A stretch of 64,000 nt of DNA from Paenibacillus sp. CAA11 (GCF_003060825.1 NZ_CP028922.1:4247001-4311000), one strand, 5' to 3'. Positions 43,675-54,700 are shown, numbered from the stretch's first letter. The notes: generated by a model not told the origin, from the sequence alone. Translations and numbers: made by a program.

Positions 43675-45863
43675 TTGGCTTCCCCCTTTCTAGTTCGCTC
43701 CGGCTTGGACAGCAGAAACCCCTTCTTGCGGGCCAGAGCGTTCATCCGCCGAATCTGCCGGATTGCCCCGCGCTGAGAACGAGTCCAGTCGGCAGAGAAG
43801 AAGATCACCCGCCCGGCCGGATCCTCCTTCGATCGCCCCGCACGACCGGCCATCTGCACCAGTGAGGCTTCGTCGAACAAATCGCTGTGCGCATCAAGAA
43901 TATACACGTCGCTGCGCGGAACAGTAACTCCGCGCTCCAGAATAGTGGTCGTCACCAGGACCCGAATATCTCCGGCGCGGAAGGCGAGAACCTTCGTGGA
44001 TCGCCCGTCATCTTCGGAAGACGTCCCTTCCACAGGAACGCCGGATAATTGTCTGCGCAGCAGCAGGACCAGCGGATGGATATGACGAATGCGCGAGACA
44101 AACACAAACACCTGCGCCCCGCGCTGAACAGACTGTCTCAGCTCCCGCAGCAGCCTCTGCGGCAGCCTGCCCTTGCTGAGACAATCCCCAACGGAAGTAC
44201 CAGACAAGCGCGCAGGCACCGGGAGCGGATGACCATGAAAGCGTGCAGGCACCTTGGCATGCGGCAGCTTCCCCCTTGCACTCTCCCGCTGCAGAGCCGA
44301 AGGAGGCGTGGCGGACAGATAGATAAAGCGGCCGCTTGGCTTGCAGCAGGCCTCTGCGGCAAAGGCAAGCATAGGGTCATTATGGTAAGGAAACGCATCG
44401 AGTTCATCGATGATCACCAGATCGAACGCTTCGCAGAACCGCAGCAGCTGATGTGTGGTGGCCACAACAAGGTCGGCCGCCTCCCAGCGCTGCTCGCTGC
44501 CTCCGTAGAGAACAGCCTGCCTCTCGCCCGGAAAGGCCTTCGCGAGCCGTGGGGCAAGCTCAATCACCACGTCCCGTCGCGGCGTTGCGACAAGCGCCGT
44601 CCCTCCTCGATCCAGCACATAGCGCAGCAGCGGGAAGATCATCTCTGTCTTGCCTGCGCCGGTGACGGCCCAGAGCAGGAAGCGCCGCCCTGCAGCAGTG
44701 CTGGCCGGGGCTGCCAGGAACTGCAGGGCAGCCCCCGCCGCTTCGCGCTGCGCCGGGCTTAACCCCCACCGGTCCAGCCCTCCGGTGGGGCCCGGAGCGG
44801 CGGCATGCCCCTGTGCCGCCGCCGCATTCAGCGCGCTGCCCTGCACCAGCAGCGCGCAAGCCCGGCTGCGCCCGAGCGCGAGGCAGGCCTCGCAGCAGGC
44901 GCAGTGCATGCTCCCGCACGAGGCGCAAGGCGCCGTGCGGACCACAGCGCTGCCGCAGCGCCGGCAGCGGGGAGCCGCGGGCCGGCCGCGCAGCAGCCCC
45001 GCGCGCCGCTCCGCGGCAGGACCAACGGCCGCCGTCAACCGGAGGCGGCCGCACAGATGCGCAGCTTGAACCGCGCTGCGCCACACCGGGGCCAGCTGCG
45101 GCAGACGCTCGCGCAGCAGCTGGTCAAGCTCGGACGTGAGCAAGGAGCGTCCTGCCAGCACTGCCGCGAGCTGCTCTATCTCAGTCGCAGCGGGAAATCC
45201 AGCCGGTGCGCATGCTTCTCCCGCCGGAGCAGCATGCAGCAGACGCATCCCGGCAGAAGTTAACCCCTCCGGCATGCGAATTAGCCGGACAGGTGAAAGA
45301 GAGGGACCGCTGATTTCTACACCAGTAAAGTCATGCGGCACACTTCCAGTAATTACAATTCTCCCTCTCCCTGCCCTTGCCCTGCTAGCAGCATAAGGAT
45401 AAGGCAATCTTTTCCCCACGAAGCCCCATTCCCTCCTCCTTGTTGGGTTCAATAGGCTTGCAGGCAAGACATCTCCCAAATTACTCAGGCTTTTTCTTCC
45501 GTTTTGTTGCTCTACTCGCTTGGTTCCTCTTGTCTGATCGTGTGCCCCTGTCTTCATCAGCTCCTTATCCAGCCAGTGTTGCCATGCTTCTTCGTCCCAC
45601 TGGTTCATCTCAGGCTTTGATCGAAACGCGTCTCGGAACAATACTGCCTGTCCTAACGGCAGCTCCACGGAAAGCAGAAGTAGTGCATCTGCCTGGTTGT
45701 TCTGGTTGTTCTGGTTGTCATGCCTGTTCAGCGTGTTCTGCTTTCCGCCTGCCTGAGCTGTGCTAGTTCTCCCAGTCCACCACATGAGATCAACTCGAAG
45801 ATCAAGGCTTACCGCAGCATGCCACCGCTGGCTTTGTCTGTATACATATAAAGCAACTCGCAT
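43671..45863 (-). CDS. comFA: ComFA DNA-import helicase
   Basis: A 730-residue DEAD-like ATPase driving DNA into the cell during transformation. Key sequence: a zinc cluster CRRCGSAVVRTAPCASCGS...CEACLALG (about 297-325), Walker A VTGAGKTEM (about 405), Walker B DELDAF, and helicase motif VI VQMAGRAGR. The N-terminal 280 residues are variable and longer than in B. subtilis ComFA (463 residues total). The stretch 44800-45100 is strongly GC-rich (Ala/Arg-rich), unlike the neighbouring flagellar genes. GGAGGAAATATC precedes the ATG. Confidence 0.92.
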   Translation of the reverse strand: MRVALYVYRQSQRWHAAVSLDLRVDLMWWTGRTSTAQAGGKQNTLNRHDNQNNQNNQADALLLLSVELPLGQAVLFRDAFRSKPEMNQWDEEAWQHWLDKELMKTGAHDQTRGTKRVEQQNGRKSLSNLGDVLPASLLNPTRRREWGFVGKRLPYPYAASRARAGRGRIVITGSVPHDFTGVEISGPSLSPVRLIRMPEGLTSAGMRLLHAAPAGEACAPAGFPAATEIEQLAAVLAGRSLLTSELDQLLRERLPQLAPVWRSAVQAAHLCGRLRLTAAVGPAAERRAGLLRGRPAAPRCRRCGSAVVRTAPCASCGSMHCACCEACLALGRSRACALLVQGSALNAAAAQGHAAAPGPTGGLDRWGLSPAQREAAGAALQFLAAPASTAAGRRFLLWAVTGAGKTEMIFPLLRYVLDRGGTALVATPRRDVVIELAPRLAKAFPGERQAVLYGGSEQRWEAADLVVATTHQLLRFCEAFDLVIIDELDAFPYHNDPMLAFAAEACCKPSGRFIYLSATPPSALQRESARGKLPHAKVPARFHGHPLPVPARLSGTSVGDCLSKGRLPQRLLRELRQSVQRGAQVFVFVSRIRHIHPLVLLLRRQLSGVPVEGTSSEDDGRSTKVLAFRAGDIRVLVTTTILERGVTVPRSDVYILDAHSDLFDEASLVQMAGRAGRSKEDPAGRVIFFSADWTRSQRGAIRQIRRMNALARKKGFLLSKPERTRKGEAK

Positions 45864-45926
45864 GATATTTCCTCCTTGGCTATACCCTTCTTCAACAGTG
45901 GCGAAGGAGTCGAATTAGGGAGTTAA

Positions 45927-45954
45927 ACTATAATTAACTTCGTTATTTCGCCAA
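45927..45954 (-). promoter_or_regulatory. Likely comFA promoter
   Basis: Minus strand -35 TTGGCG (45949-45954), 16-bp spacer, -10 TATAGT (45927-45932), about 65 bp before comFA. Upstream, a 15-bp palindrome TTGTTCCTGGAACAA (45972-45986) could be an operator. No ComK box was recognised. The rest of the 45864-46103 gap holds nothing else recognised. Confidence 0.5.
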
Positions 45955-46103
45955 ATTACAGCAAACTGTGCTTGTTCCTGGAACAAAGGAGATATTTGTT
46001 GAAATTTCCCCGGAAATAACTGCCTACTTTAGCCTGAATACGACATGACTGAGAGGTTGAGTCCCCTTTATTTCTATGGAATAATCATCTAAATCTAAAA
46101 ACA

Positions 46104-46148
46104 CAAAAAAGCACACTCACCGGCGTTAATCGCCTTCGGAGTGTGCTT
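46104..46148 (-). terminator. Terminator after the small glycosyltransferase-like gene
   Basis: AGCACACTC (46110-46118) and GAGTGTGCT (46139-46147), with an inner GGCG/CGCC stem; six U follow on the minus strand. Confidence 0.9.
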
Positions 46149-46190
46149 CACCCTGAGTGCTCTCTTTCGGATGAGAGCATATTCTTCTGT

Positions 46191-46628
46191 TTATCCAACA
46201 TGTACATATGGAATTTTCGAGGCCTCCCCTGGCAGGCGGAGATCCACAAACCGTGCATTCTCCCCTTCGCCGGTCAGCTTGACCGGGTCCGAGTCCATAT
46301 CCATGCTCCGCAGCCTTGAGAAACCGATTACGGATATATCCAGTTCCCCGGAACGTCTCATACACTCAGCAATTTCCCGGGTCTCATCCTCAGATCCGTC
46401 ATCCATAATCGTAACTTGAAGCTGCATTCCTCTCAAATCCGCATACCAGCGAATGGCTCGCAGGTACCATTCCATCTGATGAGCATGGTTGCGGGTGATC
46501 AGCACATAGTGTACGGTACGCCTGCGATAAGCTTCACTACGATCAAACCGCACAAACGATAGATGTACACTCATTGCCGCCAGTCCGTACACGAACAGCA
46601 CCCAAATGCCTAAAGGGATTGTAATCAT
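46191..46628 (-). CDS. Membrane-anchored minimal GT2-like protein
   Basis: 145 residues. An N-terminal membrane segment (MITIPLGIWVLFVYGLAAMSV, 1-20) is followed by a start of a GT-A fold: VHYVLITRNHAHQMEWYLRAIRW and VTIMDDGSEDETREIAECM, like family 2 transferases. The acceptor and catalytic half is absent and no DXD metal motif is clear. A full GT2 has over 220 residues. It has its own AGGAGGG site and a terminator, and a clean end, so it may be a real short protein rather than a fragment. It follows degU; function unknown. Confidence 0.6.
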   Translation of the reverse strand: MITIPLGIWVLFVYGLAAMSVHLSFVRFDRSEAYRRRTVHYVLITRNHAHQMEWYLRAIRWYADLRGMQLQVTIMDDGSEDETREIAECMRRSGELDISVIGFSRLRSMDMDSDPVKLTGEGENARFVDLRLPGEASKIPYVHVG

Positions 46629-46873
46629 CGTGCTACCCTCCTGTCCTGGGAACGAAGCCAGCCTCCTTCAGCAGAGCCTGCCCGCTATCCCAGTCCGGCC
46701 TTGGCCGGTTGTCTTTCACACCTTAGCTTCATTCGGTGTTATAGGGCAATATATGCCACAGGAAGGAATAGGGTTACTGGGCGGCAAAGGTGCTGCAGTA
46801 ACCCCGCCTGAATCTCCCATTCCATTGACGCGTCAATAGACTAAACTTGAAAGCCAAGAGGGTATGTATGCTG

Positions 46874-47599
46874 TTAAAGTCTTACCCAGCCAAATTTAAT
46901 CGCATTAATTACGGCCTGAGTACGATCATCTACTTCCATCTTTTGAAGAATACTGCTGACATGGTTTTTAACCGTCTTCTCACTGATGAACAGATGCTCG
47001 CCAATCATTTTGTTACTGCGGCCTTCTGCCATCAATCGGAGCACCTCAGCCTCGCGGCGGGTCAGCGGATTATCATCGCCGGCTACAAACTTAACGCCTG
47101 CCTCACGAATGGAGCCATCCTCCGCGATTGCACCGGTTTCATTCAAATATTCCATACGGCGCAGCTGCTGAATCAGCTTGCCGGTCACTTTAGGGTGAAT
47201 AAAGGCATGTCCTTCGGCTACGGACCGAATCGCGTTAATCAGGGATTCAGCTTCCATGTCTTTAAGAAGATAACCTGTCGCTCCCTTGCGCAGGGTCTCA
47301 AACACATAGCTCTCATCATCATGTATGGAGAGAATAATCACCTTGATATCCGGCTTGATCTCGCGTAGTTCCTTAGTTGCATCAACGCCATTCAGCACCG
47401 GCATATTGATATCCATAAGAACGATTTCGGGTTCATACCTGTTGCAGCAGTCCAGCACCTGTGAACCGTCACTGCATTCACCTACAACCTCGATATCTTC
47501 CTCCATATTTAGAATTCGCTTCAGTCCCTCCCGAAACAGCTGGTGATCATCAGCCAAGAGAACTTTGATTGCTCGATTACTGGAATTTACGTGATCCAT
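46874..47599 (-). CDS. degU: Response regulator DegU
   Basis: The 241-residue NarL/FixJ-type regulator controls motility, competence and secreted enzymes. Receiver: acidic pair D17-D18, phosphoacceptor D63 in VLMDINMP, K113 in YLLKDM. A linker is followed by a LuxR helix-turn-helix (about 176-235, [38 protein letters not shown]). Very close to Bacillus DegU, with a slightly longer N-terminus. Coupled to degS (3 bp apart). Likely regulates the flagellar, comF and surface genes of this window. Confidence 0.97.
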   Translation of the reverse strand: MDHVNSSNRAIKVLLADDHQLFREGLKRILNMEEDIEVVGECSDGSQVLDCCNRYEPEIVLMDINMPVLNGVDATKELREIKPDIKVIILSIHDDESYVFETLRKGATGYLLKDMEAESLINAIRSVAEGHAFIHPKVTGKLIQQLRRMEYLNETGAIAEDGSIREAGVKFVAGDDNPLTRREAEVLRLMAEGRSNKMIGEHLFISEKTVKNHVSSILQKMEVDDRTQAVINAIKFGWVRL

Positions 47600-47602
47600 C
47601 TC

Positions 47603-48766
47603 CTATTGCTCCTTTCTCTTCTCTACGTTTGTCGGGATGTGGATAACGATTTTTGTCCCCTGGTTCTCGGCCGACTCGATCTCCATTCTGCCGTCTAGCA
47701 ATTCGACTCTTTCCCGCATACCGATCAAACCGAAATGGGAATGCTCTTTCGTCTTTGCCTCCAGAAGCTCTACATTAAATCCAAGCCCATTATCCTGCAC
47801 GACGATCTGAATCATTTGTGCCTGATACGTAATTACCACACCGACGAACGTAGGATACGCATGCTTCACTGCATTGGACAGCGCCTCCTGCACAAGACGG
47901 AATATCGCTGCTTCCATTGCAGAGGACAGCCGTTGTTCCTTACCCCTCGTCTCAAAGGTCGCACGAATCTTGGTCTTCTCTTCGTAGTCATGAACGTATT
48001 TGCGAAGTGTCGGTATCAGACCCAAGTCATCAAGCGCCATAGGCCGTAGATTGAATATAACCTTGCGCATCTCCTCAAGACTCGACCTTACCTGAGCTTT
48101 CAAGTCTACTATTTCGTCTTGGACCATCTTGAAATCCTGCTTAATTAACATCCTTTCTACAATTTCCGTCCTAAGAACCATATTAGCAAGAAGTTGGGCA
48201 GGACCATCATGGATTTCCCTGGAAATCCGCTTCCGCTCCTCTTCCTGAGCCAAAATAATCTTCAATCCAATCAGCTGACGGTTCTTCGCAGACTCCAAAA
48301 TACGGGTCACTTGTCCTAGTTCTCCAGACAAATATTCTAGCACAACATTCATCTGTGTACCGATTGTTTCTGCACGTTCCACCGATTTTTCGACATTACG
48401 AGCACGCTTCTGCAGCTCATCCCGGCGCGCTTTCAGGTACATTTCCTTCTCACGGTAAATAAGCAGGTCCAGTTGAAGCTGTGTCGCTCGCTCGTAAGCC
48501 TGCTTAATGTCCTCTTCCTTATAACGCACAAAATCCCGGCTGACTTCTGTCAGCCGGATACGGGAACGTCTGTAATTTAATTCCAGTTGATCGACCTTCT
48601 CCACCGTCTCAGCGGTTTCCTTCATCACCTGCTGCAGCTCCGTATTAAGCGTTTTGAGCTCATTGCGGGCGGAGTCCAGGATTTCGATCATTTGTAGTTT
48701 GCTGTCTGTCATGACATTGATGGCATTCTTTATGACGCGGTCTATGGCATCGGCTTGAAAATCCAC
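47603..48766 (-). CDS. degS: Sensor histidine kinase DegS
   Basis: Cytoplasmic kinase of 387 residues. The N-terminal half is a long coiled coil (about 30-165). The HisKA_3 phosphoacceptor is H186 in EERKRISREIHDGPAQL, and the ATPase domain has VQDNGLGF and GLIGMRERVELL. There is no membrane segment, as in B. subtilis DegS. The start is GTG 48766, behind GGAG at ten bases. It phosphorylates DegU. Confidence 0.97.
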   Translation of the reverse strand: MDFQADAIDRVIKNAINVMTDSKLQMIEILDSARNELKTLNTELQQVMKETAETVEKVDQLELNYRRSRIRLTEVSRDFVRYKEEDIKQAYERATQLQLDLLIYREKEMYLKARRDELQKRARNVEKSVERAETIGTQMNVVLEYLSGELGQVTRILESAKNRQLIGLKIILAQEEERKRISREIHDGPAQLLANMVLRTEIVERMLIKQDFKMVQDEIVDLKAQVRSSLEEMRKVIFNLRPMALDDLGLIPTLRKYVHDYEEKTKIRATFETRGKEQRLSSAMEAAIFRLVQEALSNAVKHAYPTFVGVVITYQAQMIQIVVQDNGLGFNVELLEAKTKEHSHFGLIGMRERVELLDGRMEIESAENQGTKIVIHIPTNVEKRKEQ

Positions 48767-48816
48767 GTGAGCAATTCTCCATTTCTTTCTTCCGTGTTAT
48801 GTCAAACCTTATCATA

Positions 48817-51510
48817 TCATGATTGCAGCGTAATCGCCTTCGTTTTCTGTTCCCATTTTACGGAGATTCCGAGCTGTTCGGAGACCAAACGTAATGGGAC
48901 TAGAGTCCTATTTTGTAAAATAAGAGGGGTAACTTCTGCCGTCTTGCGCTTTCCATTATATACATAATCCTTGCTTCCTACAGTCAGCTCCAGCAGCACA
49001 CTGCCGCGTAAAGCCATGATTCGCTGATCTGCAGCCGACCAACCCGTCTGTCCGCCAAAATAATCAAGCACGTACCGGATCGGCACATAGGTCGTTTCAT
49101 TGCGTACAACTGGTGCTACCTCAACCGCCCGCTTTTGACCATTAACCGTCACGGATTTCTGCCCAACCACCATCTGTACATTCGCGCTTGGGAGGCTTAA
49201 TCCACCGCCAGATGGCACGGTAAACCGGATATTGTCAAAGGCCACACTTCCTGTCATAGAGCGCTCATCCCGGCCTTCGTCAACATTCACGATATACAGC
49301 CGCTTCAGCTTGGCCCCGGTCGTGATGCCGTAAGAGGACAAGTCGATATCTACCGTCTTCCAGCCGCTGAAATTGATCGGTCTCGCCAGGTCCACATAGA
49401 CGGTCTTTCCGTTCACTTCAAACTCTGCCCGGGCCCAATTTAGACTTTGATCCCCTTTCACATCAATCGACATGGCCGTAGCTCCTGCCGGGATGCTCCG
49501 GCCGGTCGTACCGTTCAATTGCGCATAGGCATATTTGTTGCCGGTTCCTGCAGTTAGATCATAGTCGATTTTGAGAACTTTCTTATGCGCCGCGTTGTCT
49601 GTCGTCAACTGTACCTTACCCGTCACCTCGGCTGGACTTGGTGTAAAGGTAATGCCATAGTTTACATTCTCAAAATCTTCCCAAGACTGTTCGCCTGCGG
49701 CCGTGAACATGATCGGTGCACTGAATCCGTCATACCGGGCAATCGCATAACCCGTCTTCACTCCGGAATTTACAGACTGAACGGTGAGGACGCCATTCTG
49801 CACACTGCCTTTAATCCCAATGAACTCCCATTTCAAAGCACTAGCCGAAATATTCACCGTTCGCCCATCCTTTAGCTTCACGGAAGGCGTAATGGTGACC
49901 GTCGATCCCTGCTTCAAACTGCCAGTTTGCGCCCCCAGGCTTAACGTACTTATGCTATCCGCGCCCAGTACAGTGACCTTCTTCGTAGCTGTGGCCTGGC
50001 CGCTAACCGCTGTAATTTGCGCAGTCCCAGGCTTTACGGCCTTGAAGGCAGAGCCTGTCCATACAACATTGCCGTTGCTCGACTTCCAAGTCGGCTGAAG
50101 CGTTGAGGTATCGATCGGGTTATAGTAAGTATCATAGCCTTTGAGAGAGTACTTCGCTTCTTGCCCCATAACAAGGGTATCTGTACCATTCACCGTCAAG
50201 CCCTTGACCTGTCCCTGCGGCGCGGTTGTATACACGCCCACTCCATTGACAACCTGGCGCTGTACGGTACCGCCGTTGGATGTAGTGAAGGTCAAATCCG
50301 CTTCCGTCTCACCCAGAGGTCGGGTTACCATCGTCGTCGATCCGCCTCCATCAAGATCAAGCCCTTTCCATACACCAATAGAGGTCATGAAGTTCTGCAG
50401 CTCGGTCAGCTTCATGCCGCTGCTGCTACTGTTGTCCTGTGCGGTGATCAGATAAGCATAACGCCCGTCCTGGGAATAGCCGATGGCTGTCCGCGCCACC
50501 GCACTGCCTCCGCTGATTCCGCTGGTGGAACGCGTAAAGGAGGATGGCTTGCCGTCATTCACAAGCAAGGTATGGCCGCCTACCATCATTTGCAGGCTTG
50601 CCGGGTCTACCAGCTTCCCGCCGGAAACCGTACGCAGCTGATAATCCGCATTCACATGCTGGCCTACCGACAGATGGGTCAGAGCATAGTTCGCTGCCGT
50701 ACCATGAGCCCGCAGGATATACCCATCCTCCGGTACCGGTCCTGAAATCGCGGACTTAGCGGAAATTTGCTCCACAACACCGTTGCGCACCAGAATTTCC
50801 GTCGGCGTGGTAGATCCGTCCTTCGGACGGCTGGTAGATGCCCATGCACTGGTATAGATATACATCGCGTTATAATGGCTGGCCGTGCCGTCAGGCTCGG
50901 TCTTGTAGGCTTCCTTGTTCATTCCCGCCAGCGGGAACGTGGAGCCGTCCTCGGCCTTTACGCTGCCCTCAAATGTGAAGCGGTCAATGGCCGGCTTGCC
51001 GTCCTTCGTCACATAGAATGCATACATCCCCTTCAGCTGGTTAGGGCTGGTTAGCAGGATCCCGCTCGCGACTGAAGCGCCCATGGCTACCCCCTGGCCG
51101 CTGGTGTTGAAGAAGTCCGCATTCACCCCGGCTACCGCTCCCGTCTCCTTAGCCATGCCTTCCACGGACTGGCGCGTGGTTACCTTGCCGCCTTTGCCTG
51201 TCATGACATCAAGCTTGACATAAGGGTTGTCCAAATCAATCCGTATCACATCAGCCAGTACCTTGACCGATTTGCCCGAACGAGTTGTTGTATATTGATA
51301 CTTAAGGAGCTTAGCTCCTGACGTAATGATCTCTTCAGACAGTTTCTTGCTTGAGGCTGCATGCACGATTGCGGTTCCGCCAAAAATAGGCGTCTCACCA
51401 AGCGCAGGCCCGATCCATATTAATCCTGCGAGTGTCACAATCGCGAGTTTTCTCCCTTTGCTTCCCCAGCTCTTTCTCGGCTTACTGCCGTATCCGTACT
51501 CATCCTTCAT
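48817..51510 (-). CDS. Secreted phosphodiester glycosidase with copper-amine-oxidase-like domain
   Basis: The 897-residue exported protein has a hydrophobic signal or anchor segment at 21-50. A phosphodiester glycosidase (NAGPA/DUF2233) domain spans about 100-430 with VAGVNADFFN, GGSAVARTAIGY and GLDLDGGGSTTM, which hold the conserved Asp/Asn and Gly residues. Then come Ig-like segments (TVNGTDTLVMGQEAKYSL), a CBM-like domain (about 620-770) and a C-terminal Cu_amine_oxidN1-type domain with YVPIRYVLDYFGG and LVPLRLVSEQLG, which here is likely only a wall/stalk module. Family members cut sugar-phosphodiester bonds; a wall-polymer substrate is plausible but not shown. It precedes degS by 50 bp with no obvious terminator. 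Confidence 0.85.
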   Translation of the reverse strand: MKDEYGYGSKPRKSWGSKGRKLAIVTLAGLIWIGPALGETPIFGGTAIVHAASSKKLSEEIITSGAKLLKYQYTTTRSGKSVKVLADVIRIDLDNPYVKLDVMTGKGGKVTTRQSVEGMAKETGAVAGVNADFFNTSGQGVAMGASVASGILLTSPNQLKGMYAFYVTKDGKPAIDRFTFEGSVKAEDGSTFPLAGMNKEAYKTEPDGTASHYNAMYIYTSAWASTSRPKDGSTTPTEILVRNGVVEQISAKSAISGPVPEDGYILRAHGTAANYALTHLSVGQHVNADYQLRTVSGGKLVDPASLQMMVGGHTLLVNDGKPSSFTRSTSGISGGSAVARTAIGYSQDGRYAYLITAQDNSSSSGMKLTELQNFMTSIGVWKGLDLDGGGSTTMVTRPLGETEADLTFTTSNGGTVQRQVVNGVGVYTTAPQGQVKGLTVNGTDTLVMGQEAKYSLKGYDTYYNPIDTSTLQPTWKSSNGNVVWTGSAFKAVKPGTAQITAVSGQATATKKVTVLGADSISTLSLGAQTGSLKQGSTVTITPSVKLKDGRTVNISASALKWEFIGIKGSVQNGVLTVQSVNSGVKTGYAIARYDGFSAPIMFTAAGEQSWEDFENVNYGITFTPSPAEVTGKVQLTTDNAAHKKVLKIDYDLTAGTGNKYAYAQLNGTTGRSIPAGATAMSIDVKGDQSLNWARAEFEVNGKTVYVDLARPINFSGWKTVDIDLSSYGITTGAKLKRLYIVNVDEGRDERSMTGSVAFDNIRFTVPSGGGLSLPSANVQMVVGQKSVTVNGQKRAVEVAPVVRNETTYVPIRYVLDYFGGQTGWSAADQRIMALRGSVLLELTVGSKDYVYNGKRKTAEVTPLILQNRTLVPLRLVSEQLGISVKWEQKTKAITLQS

Positions 51511-51706
51511 AATTTATTACTACTCTCCCATCTGCTTTCATACACATTATTACGTCTTGTTCCCCGGAAAATATCAGCAGCTGCTAAAGCGCTAATATAC
51601 TATTAATAGACTACAATTTACGAGAAAAGTTACGTCATTTCGAGAGAAAGGCGAAAATAGGCCCGAGGACACAAGTATATATGCCTAGTCTTACTTTTAA
51701 TGAATA

Positions 51707-51751
51707 TAAAAAAGGCGACCTCCCCCATGTATTCTGGATTGGAGATCGCCC
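51707..51751 (-). terminator. Terminator after the SLH/Ig-like protein gene
   Basis: GGCGACCTCC (51714-51723) pairs with GGAGATCGCC (51741-51750), one mismatch; six U follow on the minus strand. The remainder of 51511-51707 shows no gene. Confidence 0.9.
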
Positions 51752-51768
51752 TTCACTTCATTGGTTTT

Positions 51769-54700
51769 TTACTGTAAGTAATTCAACTTGTCCAGCACGC
51801 GTTTAATCATTACAGCGGCTTCTGCTCTTGATGCGGTTCCTTTTGGATTAAATGTCCCTTGACTCGTGCCTTGAATGATTCCTTCTTTTACTGCCTGAGC
51901 CACGGTATCTTTAGAGCCGATCTTTTTACTGTCTTTAAAAATGGATAAGGTCTGTGCCGGGGTTCCGCTAAGCGTGATATGATAGCCGGCTGCATTCATT
52001 GCACGTACCATCATCAACGCCATCTGCTCCCTTGTAATACTGCTGCCCGGCTGGAATCTTCCATCCGTTCCTCCGTTTACAATCCCCGCTTTAACGGCAG
52101 CGCCAATATAAGGGGCGATATTCGAACTTGTAGGAACATCACTAAACCGGCTAGCACTGCTCGCATCTGGAGCTAACCCTAGCCCCTTTGCAATAGCTGC
52201 TGCAAATTCAGATCTTGTGATATTTTGTTTGGGCTGGAACATGCCTGCTGAACGAGGCTCAAGAATGGCCTTGCTTGCCAGTTCAGTAATAGCTGCCTTT
52301 GCCCAATGGTCTGTTACATCGCTAAAATTCGCGAGCCCAGTAGTTGGACCTATAATTAGATTTCCTTTAGATGCGTTCCCGCTAAATACTGTATAAGAAC
52401 CTGGTCTGCTGATTTGTGTCGGCAGGAAAGTGATGGTTCGCTGAGTATTATCAAATTTATTAAGAGAAGACTGACCTGCGTTAACAGATCCGCCTGTTCG
52501 AACATACAAAGAACCCTTCAAATCAAGCAAGGTTTGTGTAGATAATGAACTTGGACCTGTTGTGATATAGAGCTCTACCGGATCTACTATCGGCAGTAGA
52601 TTAACACCCTTTTGGCTTAACGGCACACTCAGCTTATCCTTCGCTACTCTCTCCAGTTGAATCCACAAATTGTTTGAGGAGAACGAGGCGCCTTGTGTCC
52701 GAGATAAATCCGTAAATGGAATCTGATCCAATGCTACCACATAGAGGGCGTCTCCATAACGTACACCAATCTTCATGGAGTTATTTCGCATATAAGCTTC
52801 TTTCAGAGGCTGTAACGGCAAAGCTACAAAGGCAGCCTTCTCTGTAGCAGGAACCTCAAATATGAGATTTCGCTGATTTACATTAGCTGAGTTCATAACT
52901 TCATTCAATGCACTGGTTAGCTTCGTGCTATCCACAATATATTTATTTACAGACTGCCCTGCTCTGGACTGGGTACCTGAGGCTACAGCACTTGACGAAG
53001 GAATAATATATCCCGCCAGACCAAACTCACTAGTCGCTAGCTGCGTTAACCCTGCAGCCGATCCCGAACTGGTAGTGGTCCCTGTGTTAGTTACATTATT
53101 AACCGGCATCTTACTAATTGCCGCCACCGTCTTGCCAGAACTATCTGTCATTGGCGAAGTGTAATCAGGCATATAGGACAACTCTACCGTTTGCCCCTGA
53201 CTTACCGCAGCAGCAAGTTTTAGCGTAACGGTATTTCCATTAACAGTTGCTGAGTTGAGCTCTTTGGCCACTTGGTTTACCGTTACATGGAACAGTCTGG
53301 TAGACAGTGCAGGTGAGCTGTAATTCAAATTATTATTGAATACTATGGTTAGGGTATCCCCGTTAATTGAGGCAGAACGAACACCTTGTGCAACCGCCGC
53401 GAAATTTACAGGCTGCAGGTTAATATAACCTGCAAGGTTGCCATTCAGATCCGCGACTCCCCCTGTACCTGAGACATAAGATACGGTAACTGTCTGAGCT
53501 GAAGTAAATGGTGTAGTCAATGTCAACGTGACTTGATTCATAGAAATATCTATGGCCGTTACATAGTTAGGCGTGTTATTGACCAACACAGAGTACTGAC
53601 TCTTCATGGGCACACTTGTTGTACTTAATGCCTCGTTATAGATTAGAACAATTTTATTAGCCGATCCCTCAACCTTCTGTAACTCTGGAGGTTTGGTATC
53701 ATTATAGTTTCTTACGAAGAAATCACTGAAACCAGCAATATTCTGTCCCCGATAGTCTTGCAGAGGAGAAGTCCCTGGCGTATAGGAAACCTTAACAACT
53801 GCTCCATTAGGTACGGAATTTGAGAGATATAGTGTCACAGATGATCCACTGAGGGTCATGCTGCTTATCCCTAAAGTAGCGTCATCAGCTGTTACGGTAA
53901 ACTGGCTCGGCGCATAGCCCGAAGGGCTTTTTAGGCTCTCTTTAAAACGCAAGCTCAGTGTATTGCCGGATACATAGCCAGATTCAGGCTTCGGAAGAAC
54001 AGAATCAATTCCATTGGTTACTTCCTTATTAGCAAAGCCAATAGCTTTATTAGAGGATGTATCTTGAATAGCCCCCGTGCTTCCAGGTGTATAACTGATA
54101 CGTACAACCTGACCTACAGCCACTCCTAAATCCAAAACAACATATACGCTGTCTCCTGAAGTATATGCGTAGCTTAGTCTCCGTGTTTCACCGTTTACAG
54201 TCACGGTAAAGTTAGACGTGTACAAAGAAGTTGACTGACTTAGGATCTTGTCATATTGCAATCGTATCGTATTATTGCTATACATTTGGGCCTTCTGTAA
54301 TACGGGAAGTGTCTTATCTAGAGATGGCGTGGAGAAGCTCCAGCTGCTGCTCCCATTGAGCCCTGTATATGGACTATTGGTAGTAGCATCAAGAATCACA
54401 CCAGACGAAATATCCACGTAATAGGTCGACCCATTATCCAAAGATTGTCGCGGTGTGATGATCAACTTTGTTCCACTAATCGTCACCACTGCGGACGGAA
54501 GTGCTGAACTACCAGACTTTCGTAGAGTTACACCATTTGCTCCGTTCTCAAAGCTCGTTCCATTGTTTGCCCATTTAATTGAATTACTAAAGGTGAGCGT
54601 AGGTGCTGTAGACGTGTTAATATTTGTGCTTCGATGAGCTGGTGAATAATTAGTCACAGCCAGCTGTGTTGAAGTCTGTGTTGCGGTCGTAAAGTTCCAC

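Noticed and set aside
45864-46103. ComK box upstream of comFA
   Set aside because: No pair of AAAA-N5-TTTT motifs at ComK spacing was found; only a sigma-A-like promoter and a palindrome are visible.
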